NCBI GenBank assembly: GCA_031552145.1
Contig: JAVBMV010000005.1
Coordinates: 124,001 to 188,000 of the forward strand
Length of the DNA: 64,000 nucleotides
Source of the DNA: JAVBMV01 sp031552145
GTDB taxonomy: Bacteria > Myxococcota > Myxococcia > Myxococcales > UBA5297
Direction: 5' to 3'
Every line of letters begins with the position of its first letter. The first letter of the stretch is position 1. The position numbers and the translations under genes are program-made. A model generated the notes under the pieces. That model saw only the letters and a list, made by a program, of their open reading frames with translations, was not told the DNA's origin and searched no databases. Shown here in pieces: positions 62,473-64,000 of the stretch.

Positions 62473-64000
62473 TCAACTCACCAGCGTGAAGACCTTGGCG
62501 AGCGCAGCCTCCAGCTTCGCCACATCGGGCCCGCCTGCCTGGGCTAGATCGGGGCGCCCTCCGCCTTTACCGCCAACCTCTTTGGCCAGCTCGCGGATCA
62601 GGTCGCCCGCCTTGAGCCCCTTGGCGACCAGATCGGGAGTGGTCGCCACCATGAGCAGCGCCTTCCCATCCTTCTCGCCGCCCAGCACCACGAGAGCGCT
62701 CTTGAGCTTGTCGCGCAGCTTGTCGGCCAACGAGCGGAAGGCCTCGGCGTCGGCGGGCTCGATGCGGGCGGAGACGACCTTGATTCCATTCAGGTCCCGT
62801 GCACTGGCGGCCAGCTCATCGGCGCTGCTCGCCGCTCCCTGTTTGCGGAACTTGTCCAGCTCCTTCTCCAGTGCGCTCACCTGTCCCTGCAGCTTCTCGA
62901 GAGCCTTTGGCGCGAGCTCAGGGGAGCTCTTGAGCGAATCGGCCAGGGCGCGGATGCGGCGGCGCTGCTCCTGGGTGCGCCGGATCGCCTCCTGGCCGGT
63001 GACCGCCCAGATGCGGCGAACGCCGCTGGCGAGCGACTCGTCGCTAGCGATGAGGAAGGCGCCGATGTCGCCGGTGCGATCGACATGTGTCCCTCCGCAG
63101 AGTTCGAGCGAGGGGCCGAAGCCCACCATGCGGACGCTCTCGCCATACTTCTCGCCGAAGAGCATCATCGCCCCCGCCTCGCGCGCCTGCGCGACAGTCG
63201 AGATCTTCGTCTGGCGCTCGGCATTGGCGCGCACCTGCGCGTTCACCTGCTCCTCGATCCGCTCGACCTGCTCCGGCGTCAGCGCCGAGAAGTGGGTGTA
63301 GTCGAAGCGCAGCCCCTCTGGCGCAACCTTCGAGCCGGCCTGCTTCACATGCTCGCCCAGTATGTTGCGCAGCGCGTGATGGAGTAGGTGCGTCGCCGAG
63401 TGGTTGAGGCGGATCGCCTGGCGCCGCTCGGCGTCGACTGTCAGCTCCGCGGTGGCGCCGCGCGCCACGCTGCCGCGCAGCACCTTGCCGTGATGGACGA
63501 TGAGGCCGCCCACCGGCCTGCTCGCATTGGTGATCTCGACCGTTGCTGCTCCAACATCCACTCGACCCGTGTCTCCGACCTGACCGCCCGACTCGCCGTA
63601 GAAAGGAGTGCGGTCGAAGAAGAGCTCCACCGCGCTGCCCTCGGCGGCGCGCTCGGCTCGCTCGCCGCCGACGAGGAGCGCGCGCAGGTTGGCCGTGGCG
63701 GTGAGCGTCTCGTAGCCGAGGAACTCGGTGTCGCCCAGCTCTCCTTGCAGCTCGTGGAAGATATTGGCGATGGCCTTCTCGCCGCTCCCGCCAAATGCGC
63801 CGCTCGCCTGGCGCGCGCTCTTGAACTCCTCGAAGGCAGCCTCGTCGACCTTGAAGCCGCGCTCCGCCGCGATGACGCGGGTAAGGTCGGCGGGAAAGCC
63901 GTGCGTGTCATAGAGGAAGAAGACCGTCTCGGGCGCGATCTCCGCCTGATGCTTGGCCTCGAGCGCGTCCATCGTCTCGCCCAGCATCTTCACGCCCTTG
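62473..64000 (-). CDS. alaS: Alanyl-tRNA synthetase, C-terminal part
   Basis: Charges tRNA-Ala. The frame is open to the right edge, so the N-terminal catalytic core (about 370 residues) lies outside; the GTG at 63993 is internal. Visible are the end of the aminoacylation part (FFLYDTHGFPADLTR), the editing domain with HSATHLLHHALRNILG and the CGGTHVDRTGDIGAF zinc site. A coiled coil and a C-terminal DHHA1-type domain ending GGGRPDLAQAGG follow. Those motifs are standard and no truncation is seen. Confidence 0.95.
   Translation of the reverse strand, partial: KGVKMLGETMDALEAKHQAEIAPETVFFLYDTHGFPADLTRVIAAERGFKVDEAAFEEFKSARQASGAFGGSGEKAIANIFHELQGELGDTEFLGYETLTATANLRALLVGGERAERAAEGSAVELFFDRTPFYGESGGQVGDTGRVDVGAATVEITNASRPVGGLIVHHGKVLRGSVARGATAELTVDAERRQAIRLNHSATHLLHHALRNILGEHVKQAGSKVAPEGLRFDYTHFSALTPEQVERIEEQVNAQVRANAERQTKISTVAQAREAGAMMLFGEKYGESVRMVGFGPSLELCGGTHVDRTGDIGAFLIASDESLASGVRRIWAVTGQEAIRRTQEQRRRIRALADSLKSSPELAPKALEKLQGQVSALEKELDKFRKQGAASSADELAASARDLNGIKVVSARIEPADAEAFRSLADKLRDKLKSALVVLGGEKDGKALLMVATTPDLVAKGLKAGDLIRELAKEVGGKGGGRPDLAQAGGPDVAKLEAALAKVFTLVS

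Overview
The window is one continuous piece of a high-GC Gram-negative chromosome. It contains the whole transcription/translation supercluster (tRNAs, secE-nusG, L11-L1-L10-L12-rpoBC, str, S10, spc and alpha operons) flanked by accessory loci. A Myxococcota-type organism (Polyangia or Bradymonadia-like) is the most likely source. This is an inference from GC-rich codon use, Asp-rich cysteine-patterned lipoproteins, an ECF sigma/FecR/beta-barrel locus of a style seen in that phylum, and a SecE with extra membrane segments. No 16S or other decisive marker is present.

Left arm (1-11539): the tail of pdxA is translationally coupled to a two-gene NfnAB/SudBA-type flavoprotein pair. Then come a convergent membrane histidine kinase, a divergent Slt70-type lytic transglycosylase, a small unknown protein, an RluD-type pseudouridine synthase overlapping a catalytically degenerate RimK-like ATP-grasp gene, a secreted Lys/Ala/Glu-rich protein and the rRNA methyltransferase RlmB.

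Core (11540-45714): a strong promoter leads into tRNA-Thr, -Tyr, -Gly, -Thr, then rpmG, tRNA-Trp, secE, nusG, rplK, rplA, rplJ, rplL, rpoB and rpoC. A second strong promoter drives rpsL-rpsG and a third precedes fusA-tuf. The S10, spc and alpha operons follow to rplQ and end in a very long hairpin. The order is canonical with three gaps: there is no tuf beside the tRNAs, no rplC (L3) between rpsJ and rplD, and no map between adk and infA. Several translation and transcription proteins (NusG, L5, S11, L17, S17, RpoA) carry charged or low-complexity terminal extensions.

Right arm (45715-64000): two tandem, strongly diverged lipoproteins of the secreted beta-propeller family are followed by a convergent terminator and a PLP aminotransferase on the minus strand. 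Next, on the minus strand and read right to left, is the most distinctive locus: a secreted beta-barrel-like protein, an ECF sigma factor, a FecR/TPR membrane anti-sigma-like protein coupled to it by ATGA, and a giant (about 2554-residue) lipoprotein with a cysteine-rich head and about 16 PPC-like beta-sandwich repeats, closed by its own intrinsic terminator. This looks like a self-contained envelope signalling and surface-protein module. The window ends with thiol peroxidase tpx and the C-terminal part of alaS.
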